Origin: Harenicola maris
GTDB taxonomy: Bacteria > Pseudomonadota > Alphaproteobacteria > Rhodobacterales > Rhodobacteraceae
Reading direction: 5' to 3'
DNA: 64,000 nucleotides
Assembly (NCBI GenBank): GCA_018524345.1
Contig: JADQAZ010000002.1
Span: 1,116,001 to 1,180,000, forward strand
In this document: positions 35,673 to 45,207 of the stretch, piece after piece
How the letters are laid out: each line of letters starts with the position of its first letter
Numbering within the stretch: position 1 is the first letter of the stretch
Position numbers and translations under genes: made by a program
The notes under the pieces: generated by a model
The model's input: the letters and a program-made list of their open reading frames with translations, nothing else
Told to the model about the DNA's origin: nothing
The model's database searches: none

Positions 35673-38600
35673 GTGCTTCTACAAGATATTTTGGATGAGT
35701 ATCGCGCGTCAGCGCGGACCGAACGTGAAAAGGGCGACTATTTTGAACGCCTTGTTCGGGTGTTTATGGAAAACGACGACACTCAACGTCAGTACTATTC
35801 AAAGGTTGAGCCGTTCGCCGATTGGGCGACGTCGCAAGGCTGGAGCAACGCGGACACCGGTATCGATCTTGTTGGAACGCTGTCTGACGGGTCAGGCTAT
35901 GCGGCGATTCAATGCAAGTTCTACGCGCCCAATCACAGCATTCAGAAGCCCGACATAGACAGTTTCATTTCGGCAGCATCAAATGATCTGTTCACCCGGC
36001 TGGTCATCGCGGACACAACTCTCAAAGAGCTAGGCCGCAACACACAGGAAACGCTGGATAAGCTCTCAAAGGATTGGAACCGGATCAGCGTTGCAGAGCT
36101 TGAGGCTAGCCGCATTGATTGGTCCCAGTTTATCCGTTCTGGCACGGTTAGCCTAGCGCCCAAGAAACAACTCCGCGATCATCAGCGGGATGCCTTGCGC
36201 GCAGTGCAGGCCGGGCTGGAAACCGCAGATCGCGGCAAGCTGATCATGGCGTGTGGAACGGGTAAGACCTTCACAGGTCTACGAATTGCGGAAACTCTCG
36301 CAGGGCCGGGAAAGCGCGTTCTTTTCATGGTTCCATCGCTTGCGTTGATGTCCCAAACTGTCCGGGAATGGAAGAACGACAGCGAAGACGTGTTCACGGC
36401 ATTCTCTGCCTGTTCTGATTCGAAGGTGGGGCGAAGAATTGACGCTGACAGTCTTGATCTAAACGTGCACGATTTGGCCTTCCCGGCGACAACCGACCCT
36501 GAAAAGCTTGCTCGTCAGGTCCTATCGGCACCCTCAGATCAGATGACGGTAGTCTTCTCGACCTACCATTCGATTGACGTTCTTACGCGCGCCCAAAAGA
36601 ACCACGACCTACCAGAGTTCGATTTGGTGGTCTGTGACGAGGCGCACCGAACCACAGGCGTGACGCTGAAGGACGAGGACGACAGCAACTTTGTTCGCAT
36701 CCACGACAACAACTATGTCGCGGCAAAGAAGCGCCTCTATATGACCGCGACGCCTCGTATCTTTGCTGATACGGCCAAGCGCAAAGCAGATGACTACGAC
36801 GCCCGCTTGGCGTCTATGGATGACGAAACCAAGTTCGGCAGAGACCTCTTCCATCGTGGCTTTGGTTGGGCGGTGGAGAACCAGCTTCTCACAGACTACA
36901 AGGTCGTCGTACTCGCCGTTGATGAAGGCTTGGTTTCGCAGACAATTCAGAACCGTCTCAAAGACGGCCCAGAGCTGACACTGGACGACGCGACGAAGAT
37001 CATCGGGTGTTATAAGGCTCTGACGAAAAGCGACCTCGCGAAGGATTTGGAGTTTGACCCGCGCCCCATGAAGCGCGCGCTGGCCTTCTGTCAAACCATC
37101 AAGAAGTCCGAAATCATCGAAGACGAGTTTACGCAGGTGGTCGACGAATACGTTGGCAACGACCTGATCGACGATGACCGGCATCTAAGCACCGAAGTTC
37201 GCCATGTTGATGGCAGCTACAATGCCAGTTCGCGCGAGGAAATGCTCAACTGGCTCAAGGCGGACGCGGGCGACAATACGTGCCGCATTCTTACCAATGC
37301 CAAAGTGCTATCAGAGGGCGTCGACGTGCCCGCTCTGGACGCGATCATGTTCATGCATCCCCGCAAGAGCCAGATCGACGTTGTGCAGTCTGTAGGCCGC
37401 GTTATGCGGCGCGCTGAAGGCAAGAAGCTGGGCTATGTGATCCTGCCCGTCGCCATTCCGCCCAATACCAAGCCAGAGGACGCCCTCAACGACAACGAGC
37501 GCTACAAGGTCGTCTGGCAAATCCTCAACGCTCTACGCGCCCATGACGAGCGTCTGGACGCCCGTATCAACCAAGCGGAACTGGGCGAGGATATCAGCGA
37601 CAAGGTAGAGCTGGTCAGCATATCCTCAGAGAGCGAGCTAAGGGAACTGACAGCCGTCGTCGACGACTTTGACACAAATAAGCAGAAGCGCAGCAAGCCC
37701 GGCTCAGAGATCGGTAAGGAAGGCCCAGCGCCCCGCCCAACAGATGGCGCTGACGCGCAACAGGCCTTTGTCTTCGACGAATTTACTCGCGCCATCATGG
37801 CAAAGATCGTCGAGAAATGCGGCACCCGTGAATATTGGGACAAATGGGCCAAGGACATCGCGGAAATCGCCCAGACCCACATCACGCGGATCAAGGCCAT
37901 CGTCGCGCAAGAGGGGCCGGAGCGCGAAGCGTTCCTCGCGTTCCTTGCCGAACTTCAAGACGACCTGAACCCCGAGATCACCGAAGATGAAGCGATTGAG
38001 ATGCTCGCCCAGCACCTCATCACCAAACCCGTCTTCGACGCCCTGTTCAAGTCCAGCGAGTTCACCAAGGAAAACCCCGTCTCCCGCGCGATGGAAATTG
38101 TGCTGGGCCAGCTTGACCAGCACAACCTGTCTAAGGAATCCGAAAGCCTTGAGAAGTTCTACGCCAGCGTCCAACGTCGCGCGGCGGATGTGGTCACGGC
38201 AAACGGGCGGCAAGAGCTGATCCTGAAGCTATACGACAGTTTCTTCAAAGGCGCGTTTCCTCGGCTGACGCAGCGCCTCGGTATCGTTTACACCCCCGTC
38301 GAAGTGGTCGACTTCATCCTGCATTCGGTCAATGACGTGCTAAAGGCCCAGTTCGGGCAAACGCTTGGGTCGCAAGGCGTCCACATCCTTGACCCTTTCA
38401 CCGGGACAGGTACCTTCGTCACCCGCTTGCTGCAATCCGGTCTGATCGCGCCTGAAGAACTGGAGCACAAATACAAGCACGAGATTCACGCCAATGAGAT
38501 CGTGCTGCTGGCCTATTACATCGCCGCTGTGAATATCGAGACGGTCTATCACGAGCTGGCACAGGGGGAGCTGAACAAAGACGCGCCCTATGAGCCGTTC

Positions 38601-40565
38601 AAGGGTATCCTGCTGACCGATACATTCCAGATGTACGAGCAGGACCGCGACATGATCGCCAACCTGCTGCCCGACAACTCAGAGCGCCGCACCCGGCAGA
38701 AAGAGTTGGATATCCGCGTGATAATCGGCAATCCGCCCTATTCGGCGGGGCAGAAGAGTGAGAACGACAACGCCAAAAATATCGAGTATCCGCAACTCGA
38801 TGGTCGTATCCGCGACACTTATGCCGCGGCATCCAATGCAACGTTACAGAAGGCGCTCTACGACAGCTATATCCGCGCGTTCCGTTGGGCGAGTGAGCGA
38901 ATTGGGGACGCAGGCGTCATGGCTTATGTGACCAATGCAGGATGGATCGACGGAAACGCTGCTGACGGGATGCGCAAGTGTCTGGCCGAAGAGTTTAGCG
39001 ATCTTTACATTTTCCATCTTCGGGGCAATCAACGCACATCGGGCGAGCTTTCTCGCAAAGAAGGCGGCAAAATCTTTGGTTCGGGCAGTCGCGCCCCGAT
39101 TGCAATTTCGGTTCTCGTCAAGAACCCCGAGGCCGCCGAACACGGGCGCATCCATTTCCATGACATCGGCGACTATCTCGACCAGAAACAAAAACTGGCC
39201 ATCATTCGCGACTTTGGCTCGATTGAAGGTATTTCTAAAGCCAAGGGCTGGAAAGACATCACTCCAGACGAAAACAACGACTGGCTGGATCAGGTAGATC
39301 GCAGCTTTGACAAATTCTCAGTCCTCGGCGCGAAGCGTGGGGAAGAGCAAGGTCTGTTCGAGAACTATTCCCAAGGAATTCTGAGCGCGCGTGATGCATG
39401 GGCATACAATTCAAGCTGCTCCAAACTCTCTGACAACATGCGCCGCATGGTGGATTTCTACAACGCTGAGATCGCGCGATACGAGAGCGCAAGCAAGCCA
39501 AATGATATCAATAAATTTGTCAGCGATGATGGTCGCAAGATCAGTTGGACGGGGAACCTCAAAGCAGACTTGGGGCGCTCCAAAAGGCTTGAATTTGATG
39601 AGGAAGGCATTCGTCCTGCAATCTATCGTCCGTTCCAAAGCCAATGGCAATATTTCAACCGTCGCCTAAACGAACGCGTCTATCAGATGCCCCGCATCTT
39701 CCCGAATGCAGATGCGCAGAACTTAGCTATTCATCTTACTGGCATTGGCGTCAAAACAGGTTTTTCGGCGCTTTTGGTGAACAGACTGCCGAACTTCCAC
39801 CATCACGACACTGGCCAATGCTTCTCCCTCTACCTCTACGACGAAACTCAACCGGATGACGGGCTTTTCGCCACTGCGGGCGATCAGTCGGGTGGCCTCA
39901 CCCGCCGCGATGCGATCACCGATGCGGGCCTCGCGCATTTCCAAGCCGCCTATCCGGGGCAAGAGATCAGCAAGGAAGACCTGTTCTATTACATCTATGG
40001 CCTGTTGCATTCGCCCGACTACCGCGAGCGTTTCAATAACAACCTCGCTAAGGCGCTGCCTCGCATCCCGGCGGTCAAGACCTTTGCCGACTTCGCCGTC
40101 TTCCGCGACGCGGGCCGCGCGCTGGGCGATCTGCACGTGAACTTCGAAAGCGTCGAGCCGTATATGGTCACGTTCAAAGAAGGTGATCACCGACTTATCC
40201 CAGAAGCTCAGAGTGACCCCGTCGCCTTCTACCGCGTCAAGCACACTAACAAATGGAAGTGGGGCGGCAAGGGCAAGGAAAAAGACCTAACGACCGTCAT
40301 CTACAACGAGAACATCACGATCCAGAACGTGCCCTTGGAGGCCTATGAATACGTCGTCAACGGCAAGCCCGCGTTGGAATGGGTGATGGAACGCCAGATC
40401 GTGAAGACCGACAAGAAGAGCGGCATCGTCAACGACGCCAACGACTACGCCAACGAGACGGTCGGCGAGCCCAAGTACCCACTGGAGCTGTTCCAACGGG
40501 TGATCACGGTCGGCCTTGAGACGATGAAGATCGTGAACAACCTCCCGCGGTTGGACATCGACTGA
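35673..40565 (+). CDS. Single-chain type ISP-like restriction-modification protein
   Basis: A 1630-residue multidomain enzyme. In order (numbering from TTG 35667): an Mrr-like PD-(D/E)xK nuclease, GIDLVG near 65 and IQCKFY near 81; a superfamily 2 helicase with ACGTGKT near 195, CDEAHRT near 323, MTATPR and a C-terminal half SVGRVMRR; a gamma-type N6-adenine methyltransferase with DPFTGTGTF near 908 and NPPY near 1023; then a target-recognition region. This is the order of type ISP enzymes such as LlaBIII. GTG 35673 has a GAGG at 8 bp; TTG 35667 is the alternative. The ATPase gene starts 3 bp after the stop. Confidence 0.88.
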   Translation: MLLQDILDEYRASARTEREKGDYFERLVRVFMENDDTQRQYYSKVEPFADWATSQGWSNADTGIDLVGTLSDGSGYAAIQCKFYAPNHSIQKPDIDSFISAASNDLFTRLVIADTTLKELGRNTQETLDKLSKDWNRISVAELEASRIDWSQFIRSGTVSLAPKKQLRDHQRDALRAVQAGLETADRGKLIMACGTGKTFTGLRIAETLAGPGKRVLFMVPSLALMSQTVREWKNDSEDVFTAFSACSDSKVGRRIDADSLDLNVHDLAFPATTDPEKLARQVLSAPSDQMTVVFSTYHSIDVLTRAQKNHDLPEFDLVVCDEAHRTTGVTLKDEDDSNFVRIHDNNYVAAKKRLYMTATPRIFADTAKRKADDYDARLASMDDETKFGRDLFHRGFGWAVENQLLTDYKVVVLAVDEGLVSQTIQNRLKDGPELTLDDATKIIGCYKALTKSDLAKDLEFDPRPMKRALAFCQTIKKSEIIEDEFTQVVDEYVGNDLIDDDRHLSTEVRHVDGSYNASSREEMLNWLKADAGDNTCRILTNAKVLSEGVDVPALDAIMFMHPRKSQIDVVQSVGRVMRRAEGKKLGYVILPVAIPPNTKPEDALNDNERYKVVWQILNALRAHDERLDARINQAELGEDISDKVELVSISSESELRELTAVVDDFDTNKQKRSKPGSEIGKEGPAPRPTDGADAQQAFVFDEFTRAIMAKIVEKCGTREYWDKWAKDIAEIAQTHITRIKAIVAQEGPEREAFLAFLAELQDDLNPEITEDEAIEMLAQHLITKPVFDALFKSSEFTKENPVSRAMEIVLGQLDQHNLSKESESLEKFYASVQRRAADVVTANGRQELILKLYDSFFKGAFPRLTQRLGIVYTPVEVVDFILHSVNDVLKAQFGQTLGSQGVHILDPFTGTGTFVTRLLQSGLIAPEELEHKYKHEIHANEIVLLAYYIAAVNIETVYHELAQGELNKDAPYEPFKGILLTDTFQMYEQDRDMIANLLPDNSERRTRQKELDIRVIIGNPPYSAGQKSENDNAKNIEYPQLDGRIRDTYAAASNATLQKALYDSYIRAFRWASERIGDAGVMAYVTNAGWIDGNAADGMRKCLAEEFSDLYIFHLRGNQRTSGELSRKEGGKIFGSGSRAPIAISVLVKNPEAAEHGRIHFHDIGDYLDQKQKLAIIRDFGSIEGISKAKGWKDITPDENNDWLDQVDRSFDKFSVLGAKRGEEQGLFENYSQGILSARDAWAYNSSCSKLSDNMRRMVDFYNAEIARYESASKPNDINKFVSDDGRKISWTGNLKADLGRSKRLEFDEEGIRPAIYRPFQSQWQYFNRRLNERVYQMPRIFPNADAQNLAIHLTGIGVKTGFSALLVNRLPNFHHHDTGQCFSLYLYDETQPDDGLFATAGDQSGGLTRRDAITDAGLAHFQAAYPGQEISKEDLFYYIYGLLHSPDYRERFNNNLAKALPRIPAVKTFADFAVFRDAGRALGDLHVNFESVEPYMVTFKEGDHRLIPEAQSDPVAFYRVKHTNKWKWGGKGKEKDLTTVIYNENITIQNVPLEAYEYVVNGKPALEWVMERQIVKTDKKSGIVNDANDYANETVGEPKYPLELFQRVITVGLETMKIVNNLPRLDID

Positions 40566-40568
40566 GCC

Positions 40569-42101
40569 ATGCAGTTTACCGTTATTTCAAGAAACACGCC
40601 GGTTCCCTCAAAGGGGGTCAACACGGTCTACCTGAAGGTCGACCGCTGGAACGACTATTCGTTCGTGACGATGTTCGAGGTTTACGTATTCGACGAAAAC
40701 GGAGAGCAAAACCAGCTTGGCAATGTGAAGATAGGCTTTGCGGGGCAAACGGAAGACACTTGGACCTACTCGACGCTAGAAGAGCCATTTACTGAGCTTC
40801 CTGAAGGCTATTTCTCGTTGGGAACGGATGTCGACTACTATCATGAACTTGCAAGGGATTACTCTGAAGAGTTCCGGGTGGAATACCTTGAGGCTTTGAA
40901 GGACGTCGTACACAGCGCAAAACTCTTGGAGCTCGCTTCAGAAGAGTCTGTGTTTCAAACCTCCCATCTGCGAAGTGTGAGCATCAACACAATCGAGGAA
41001 CAGTTTCGTCGGGTGCTTGCAGGTGGTGTCCCGGTTACTGACTTCGATTTTCGTTTCGTTTTGCCAGATGACGAAGAATTCGCTGGCTACAAACTTGGGT
41101 TTAAGGTGAAAGCTAATTCTAAACCTAGTTCGAACATTCACGCAATCATCGGCAGAAATGGGGTAGGTAAGACCACGCTCTTGAACCAAATGATCCACTC
41201 GATAGTGCAGAAGGGAGATGCGGCGGGGGAATTTCAAGAGAGGGACCTGTTCGGGAACGAGCCCATCAGTGACGATTTTTTCAGTAGTCTAGTATCAGTT
41301 TCGTTCAGTGCTTTCGATCCATTCGCACCGCCGCCAGAGCAACCGGACCCAAAGAAAGGGACGTGCTACTTTTATATAGGCCTGAAGGACGATCAGGACG
41401 AAAGCGGGACACTTTTAAAGCCGATTTCTGACCTGCATAATGAATTCGTCGAAAGCCTGAAGCTTTGCTTGAGTGAGCCGGGAAAACGGAAACGCTGGCT
41501 CAAAGCTGTTCAGACGTTGGCATCGGATGACAACTTTGCAGAGAAAGCGCTCGAAGAGCTTTCGGAGCTTCGCGGGAGAACACTCGCTGATGAAGCCTTC
41601 GAACGCATTCAAACTATGAGCTCTGGTCATGCAATTGTTCTGCTAACGATTACCAAGCTGGTATCACGGGTTGAAGAAAAGACAATTGTTTTGTTCGACG
41701 AACCTGAAAGCCACTTGCATCCCCCACTGTTGTCTGCGCTCGTCAGAAGCTTGAGCGAATTGCTGCACGACCGTAATGGTGTGGCAATAATCGCAACGCA
41801 CTCCCCAGTTGTACTTCAAGAGGTGCCGAAATCATGCGTCTGGAAAATAACGCGTTCGGGACTTGCTTCGTCATCATCGCGTCCCGATGTCGAAACTTTC
41901 GGTGAGAATGTTGGCCTGCTTACGAGAGAGGTGTTTGGACTGGAGGTTGCAAAGTCAGGGTTCAATGCGCTTCTGCAAAAAGAAGTCGAATCTAGCAGTT
42001 CCTATGAGGGTATACTAGATATCTTCGATGAACAGATAGGATTTGAAGGACGTGCAATCCTTCGATCTCTTTTGCACGAGAAAAGTCGGCAGAGCCAATA
42101 A
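40569..42101 (+). CDS. SMC/ABC-like AAA ATPase (Septu PtuA-like)
   Basis: A 510-residue ATPase of the OLD/SMC class. After a unique N-terminal 150 residues come Walker A GRNGVGKTTLL near residue 194, a signature-like MSSGH near 348, Walker B IVLFDEPESHLHP near 372 and an H-loop ATHSPVV near 411. A TOPRIM domain is absent. Paired with an HNH gene it resembles the Septu ATPase PtuA. It lies 3 bp after the ISP gene and its stop shares one base with the HNH start (TAATG), so all three are translationally linked. Confidence 0.83.
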   Translation: MQFTVISRNTPVPSKGVNTVYLKVDRWNDYSFVTMFEVYVFDENGEQNQLGNVKIGFAGQTEDTWTYSTLEEPFTELPEGYFSLGTDVDYYHELARDYSEEFRVEYLEALKDVVHSAKLLELASEESVFQTSHLRSVSINTIEEQFRRVLAGGVPVTDFDFRFVLPDDEEFAGYKLGFKVKANSKPSSNIHAIIGRNGVGKTTLLNQMIHSIVQKGDAAGEFQERDLFGNEPISDDFFSSLVSVSFSAFDPFAPPPEQPDPKKGTCYFYIGLKDDQDESGTLLKPISDLHNEFVESLKLCLSEPGKRKRWLKAVQTLASDDNFAEKALEELSELRGRTLADEAFERIQTMSSGHAIVLLTITKLVSRVEEKTIVLFDEPESHLHPPLLSALVRSLSELLHDRNGVAIIATHSPVVLQEVPKSCVWKITRSGLASSSSRPDVETFGENVGLLTREVFGLEVAKSGFNALLQKEVESSSSYEGILDIFDEQIGFEGRAILRSLLHEKSRQSQ

Positions 42102-42961
42102 TGAAGCGATTAGTAGCACCCGAAATTAGCTTCGAAGAGGCTTTTGAGGCTTGCATGGATGGTGTCGGTCTTGCGGCGATAGAGGGCCGGTATCGAGACA
42201 ACCTACCGCCATGTGCCCCCATTGAGAACGACTACGTTGCGAAAGCCATCGCAGGGGAGTTGTACTTGCTTCCAAGAATTCCGTCTCTTCAAGGCGTAGA
42301 TCAACCCGTCTATGGAGATTTGCGAAAGTCACATTTGATCAAGCTGTACGAACAGTATCTAAGGCCGGAAGAAAAACCCGGGCGGAGCATCTACCAGCAG
42401 ATTAAAGTCAGCGCCAATGGCAAGTGCCCTTTTTGCGGGGGCATCGGTCACGTGAGAACTCTCGATCACTTCGTTCCAAAAGCGAATTTTCCAACCTATT
42501 CAGTCGTACCCGGAAATCTTGTTCCTTGTTGCCGTGATTGCAATTCTGACAAGCTCAATTCCTACCCTGATGAGATGGCTGCGCAGGTGTTGCACCCGTA
42601 TTTTGACGACCAGAAGTACTTCTCAGAACAATGGGTCTTCGCGCAAGTTATCGAGGCCAGCCCTCCCGTGGTCGAGTTCTTTGTTCAAGCGCCCGAACAC
42701 TGGGAGGCTGTTGCTCAGCGAAGGGTTGAGGCACATTTCATAGAATATGGCCTAGCCGAAAAGTTCGGAACTGAAGCTGCCGCTGATCTCCCAGAGACTA
42801 TCCAAACTCGCGCAACAAGTTTGCTGAACTTCAGCGCCGATGAGTTCTCCAACTATCTATTGGAAAAGAGCCAAACCCTAGCTCTTCCAATAAACAACTG
42901 GCGAAGGGTCATGTTCTTAGCGCTTGCAAGGTCAGATTGGTTTTGTTCTCAGGCGTATTGA
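42101..42961 (+). CDS. HNH endonuclease (Septu PtuB-like)
   Basis: A 286-residue protein. A zinc-bound HNH centre is visible: CPFCGG near residue 109, LDHFVPKANFPTY near 122 and GNLVPCCRDCNSDK near 137-147. An N-terminal 100 residues precede it, with a helical C-terminal part. ATPase-HNH pairs of this type form Septu-like defence systems, in which the ATPase controls the nuclease. Here it is the last gene of the ISP-like operon. The serine recombinase on the other strand ends 50 bp downstream. Confidence 0.83.
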   Translation: MKRLVAPEISFEEAFEACMDGVGLAAIEGRYRDNLPPCAPIENDYVAKAIAGELYLLPRIPSLQGVDQPVYGDLRKSHLIKLYEQYLRPEEKPGRSIYQQIKVSANGKCPFCGGIGHVRTLDHFVPKANFPTYSVVPGNLVPCCRDCNSDKLNSYPDEMAAQVLHPYFDDQKYFSEQWVFAQVIEASPPVVEFFVQAPEHWEAVAQRRVEAHFIEYGLAEKFGTEAAADLPETIQTRATSLLNFSADEFSNYLLEKSQTLALPINNWRRVMFLALARSDWFCSQAY

Positions 42962-43010
42962 GGTTGGAGGTACTATGCTCATCTGGAATCTCCCACACCC
43001 GCGACCAAGA

Positions 43011-43571
43011 CTACTGTTCACGAACTATCCGGTAAACGCTGTCTCGGCTGATGCCCAGTTCGCGAGCAGCGGCGGCTTTGGAACCATTATTCGCTTCAAG
43101 TGCTGCCTGAACGTCTTTTAGTTGAATTTTGGCAGGCCGTCCCCTGAATGGGCTGTCTACACCTTTGGCCAAGGCTGCATCAATTCCTTCGCGCTGACGC
43201 TCTTTGCGCAGTTCTGTTTCGAATTCACCTATTGCCGCGATCATCGTAAAGAACAAGCGACCGGCTGGGGTGCCGGTGTCGATGTCCTGCTCAAGCACTT
43301 TGAGGTTCACGCCTTTCTCTTCCAGTGTCTCAGCGATTTGCAGCAGATCGCGTGTTGAGCGCGCGAGACGATCCAAACGGACGCAGACGACGGTGTCGCA
43401 CTTCCGGACGTAGTCCATCATGCGTTCCAATTCGACGCGCCCCTGCCTTTTCGTTCCGCTCTTCTTCTCCGCGAATATCCGCTCGCAACCTGCGCCCGTT
43501 AGGGCGGCGCTCTGAACATCCAGTTTCTGGCCTGAACTAGAAACCCGTGCGTAGCCTATCACTTCACCCAT
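43011..43571 (-). CDS. Serine recombinase (resolvase/invertase family)
   Basis: A 186-residue small serine recombinase: GYARVSSSGQKLDVQ with nucleophile Ser near residue 10, VRLDRLARSTRDLLQ near residue 64, EFETELRKERQREGI near 117 and a C-terminal helix-turn-helix (KAAAARELGISRDSVYRI). It is only distantly similar to the island 1 recombinase. It is convergent with the ISP operon. Dyads upstream (43586-43700) may be its site. Its job could be DNA inversion or resolution within the island. Confidence 0.9.
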   Translation of the reverse strand: MGEVIGYARVSSSGQKLDVQSAALTGAGCERIFAEKKSGTKRQGRVELERMMDYVRKCDTVVCVRLDRLARSTRDLLQIAETLEEKGVNLKVLEQDIDTGTPAGRLFFTMIAAIGEFETELRKERQREGIDAALAKGVDSPFRGRPAKIQLKDVQAALEANNGSKAAAARELGISRDSVYRIVREQ

Positions 43572-43585
43572 CTGCTGAACTCCAG

Positions 43586-43700
43586 TGTCCGATTTAACTA
43601 TCTGTAATAGTCGTACTGTCTGGTAAATGATTCGTTGAGTCTAATCTGACACATTTGAACGATTTTCTCGTGTCAGTTTAGCGTATACTCAAATCGGACA
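43586..43700. other. Possible res/inversion site upstream of the serine recombinase
   Basis: TGTCCGATTT (43586-43595) and AAATCGGACA (43691-43700) are a perfect 10-bp inverted repeat 95 bp apart. Between them CTGACAC (43646-43652) and GTGTCAG (43670-43676) form a second perfect pair. The nested dyads lie just before the recombinase gene, the usual place for a resolvase binding site. Confidence 0.5.
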
Positions 43701-43801
43701 GGTCACAGCACCTTGCGCTGACCGAGGAAGTCTTTGCACGCCAAAATTCAGCCTCAAAGATTTTTTACTATCCGGCGGCAGATAAATTGAGGATTGATGA
43801 A

Positions 43802-44206
43802 GTGATAAGAGTTACAATACTTGCGCTAAGCGCTTTAGGGCTGTGTGTCCCGGCTGCGGCTGACGAAAGTTCGGAGATCCAATCCTATGCGGTCTGCCTC
43901 AGGGCATTTGCTCAGGTTGGCCCCTACATTACGTTCGCAGAAAGCCAAGGTGCAATTTTGCCCGCAGTTCCAGTCGCTGCGTATCGCGCGGATATGCAAC
44001 AATTTGTCGTTCGGGGAGTTCGCAGGTTCGGAGATGCCGCAATTGAAGCCTTAACACCATACGCCAGTGAGCCGGACGAGGCTCTTATCTCAGTATCTGT
44101 TAAGATGCATTTTGAGGATGGTCCATCAGAGACCTTTGAATTTCTTGCACGTCGCGTAGCGCCTTGTGGTGGGCCTAATGGGCAACTCAATTCGCTCTAT
44201 AGATAG
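43802..44206 (+). CDS. Small exported hypothetical protein
   Basis: A 134-residue protein with a typical signal peptide (MIRVTILALSALGLCVPAAA, cleavage near residue 20) and two cysteines in the mature part that could form a disulfide. GAGG lies 9 bp before the GTG at 43802; a longer form from TTG 43787 is possible but would bury the signal. It looks periplasmic. No family is recognised. Confidence 0.55.
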   Translation: MIRVTILALSALGLCVPAAADESSEIQSYAVCLRAFAQVGPYITFAESQGAILPAVPVAAYRADMQQFVVRGVRRFGDAAIEALTPYASEPDEALISVSVKMHFEDGPSETFEFLARRVAPCGGPNGQLNSLYR

Positions 44207-44563
44207 TCAGAAATTCAAATCTAGGCGCGGGCACCGACTACGTACTGCAAAAGGAAATTTTTCCCGCTGTTCTCTAAATGAAGCTATTGAAAGTGCGACC
44301 CCATCAAGATCGCATTCGTGGCCAGCGAATTGTTGAGCTGCGCGGGGAAGGACGGGATGACTTCGCTGACCTTTATTAGCAGGGTCAATTGAAAGGCGCG
44401 CGAATGGGGAGGTCGTTTGCGGCGGTGTCTTGTTTTGGCGGCTCCATAGGCGATCAAAGAAATGTGGCAAAGGCGATTCTACCGTCCGTCTTGATGCGAC
44501 GAAGCCTGCGACACGGATCGCTAAGAACGTACCAGCTTTGACGCCGGGATCACGCCGTCCCAA
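44207..44563. other. Gene-free region before the IS66 relic
   Basis: No convincing reading frame. The part 44270-44560 may be decayed coding DNA, since short protein-like stretches occur in several frames but are interrupted by stops. No promoter or structural element stands out. Confidence 0.35.
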
Positions 44564-44742
44564 AAGGTCCGGATTTTTGTGGCCAGTGATCCGCTAGACT
44601 TCCGCAAGGACTATGACGGGCTGGCCACTTTTGAGCAGAGGCACATGGCTATCTGGCCAGAGTTGTGACCGCCATTGCAGCGGGGCAGAAGCAAAAGCAC
44701 ATCACTGGGTTGCTGCTTTGGAATTACGCCAGCACCGTGTGA
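44564..44742 (+). pseudogene. IS66-family insertion sequence relic (TnpB piece joined to TnpC tail)
   Basis: The frame from 44564 reads VRIFVASDPLDFRKDYDGLA, like the TnpB (Orf2) N-terminus of IS66 elements. From 44665 another frame reads AIAAGQKQKHITGLLLWNYA, like the C-terminal tail of the IS66 transposase TnpC. Everything between is missing, so this is a deleted remnant. No inverted ends are found. Confidence 0.55.
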
Positions 44743-44836
44743 GCGGCACACCGCTAATGGTGAGTGCCCTTCAGCAGAGAGGACCTCCGACCTCGCTCTC
44801 TCAGTTATACGAATGCGCGGGCTAGATACGGGTGTG

Positions 44837-45155
44837 TGCGGGCACGTGCCCGCATAAAAAAGTGATTTTTTTCAAGTGTTTGGGTGAATTCTGCGGGCTG
44901 CGGGCTATTTTCCGTCAAAACCCATGGGCGGATGTGAGTATATTTTCTCGCCTGATCGGTTCGTTCCTCGTGGGTATCGAAGCGAGCCTAGGTTCTGTTG
45001 ATGTGCTGAAAGAAACCAGAATTCGACAGAAGACCTAAAACGAAGTGCAAGCCCGCAAACGGGTCCTTCTACACAACAGAACCAAGGAAAACAGGGGTGC
45101 GGGACTGCGGGCCTTTAAGCCCGCTGAACCCCGCATTTGCTGGATCATGCCCGCA
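44837..45155. repeat. Cluster of CCCGCA/TGCGGG motifs with a perfect palindrome (possible origin)
   Basis: An 18-bp perfect palindrome TGCGGGCACGTGCCCGCA lies at 44837-44854. Further copies of the hexamer (either orientation) are at 44892, 44899, 45052, 45098, 45106, 45130 and 45150, in a partly AT-rich setting with A and T runs after the palindrome. The cluster lies next to the 3' end of a large replication-type gene. Iteron-like origins look like this, but no function is shown. Confidence 0.45.
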
Positions 45156-45207
45156 ACACGGCACATTGCCCACCCCCGCTGACGCGGGAGGTGGCAAGTA
45201 TGGAGTA

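Noticed and set aside
40569..42961. Naming the ATPase-HNH pair as Septu outright
   Set aside because: Motifs and pairing fit, but without searches the system type cannot be confirmed; described as Septu-like only.
44613..44825. Frame of 70 codons after the IS66 TnpB piece
   Set aside because: It overlaps the IS66 relic in another frame and has no supporting features.
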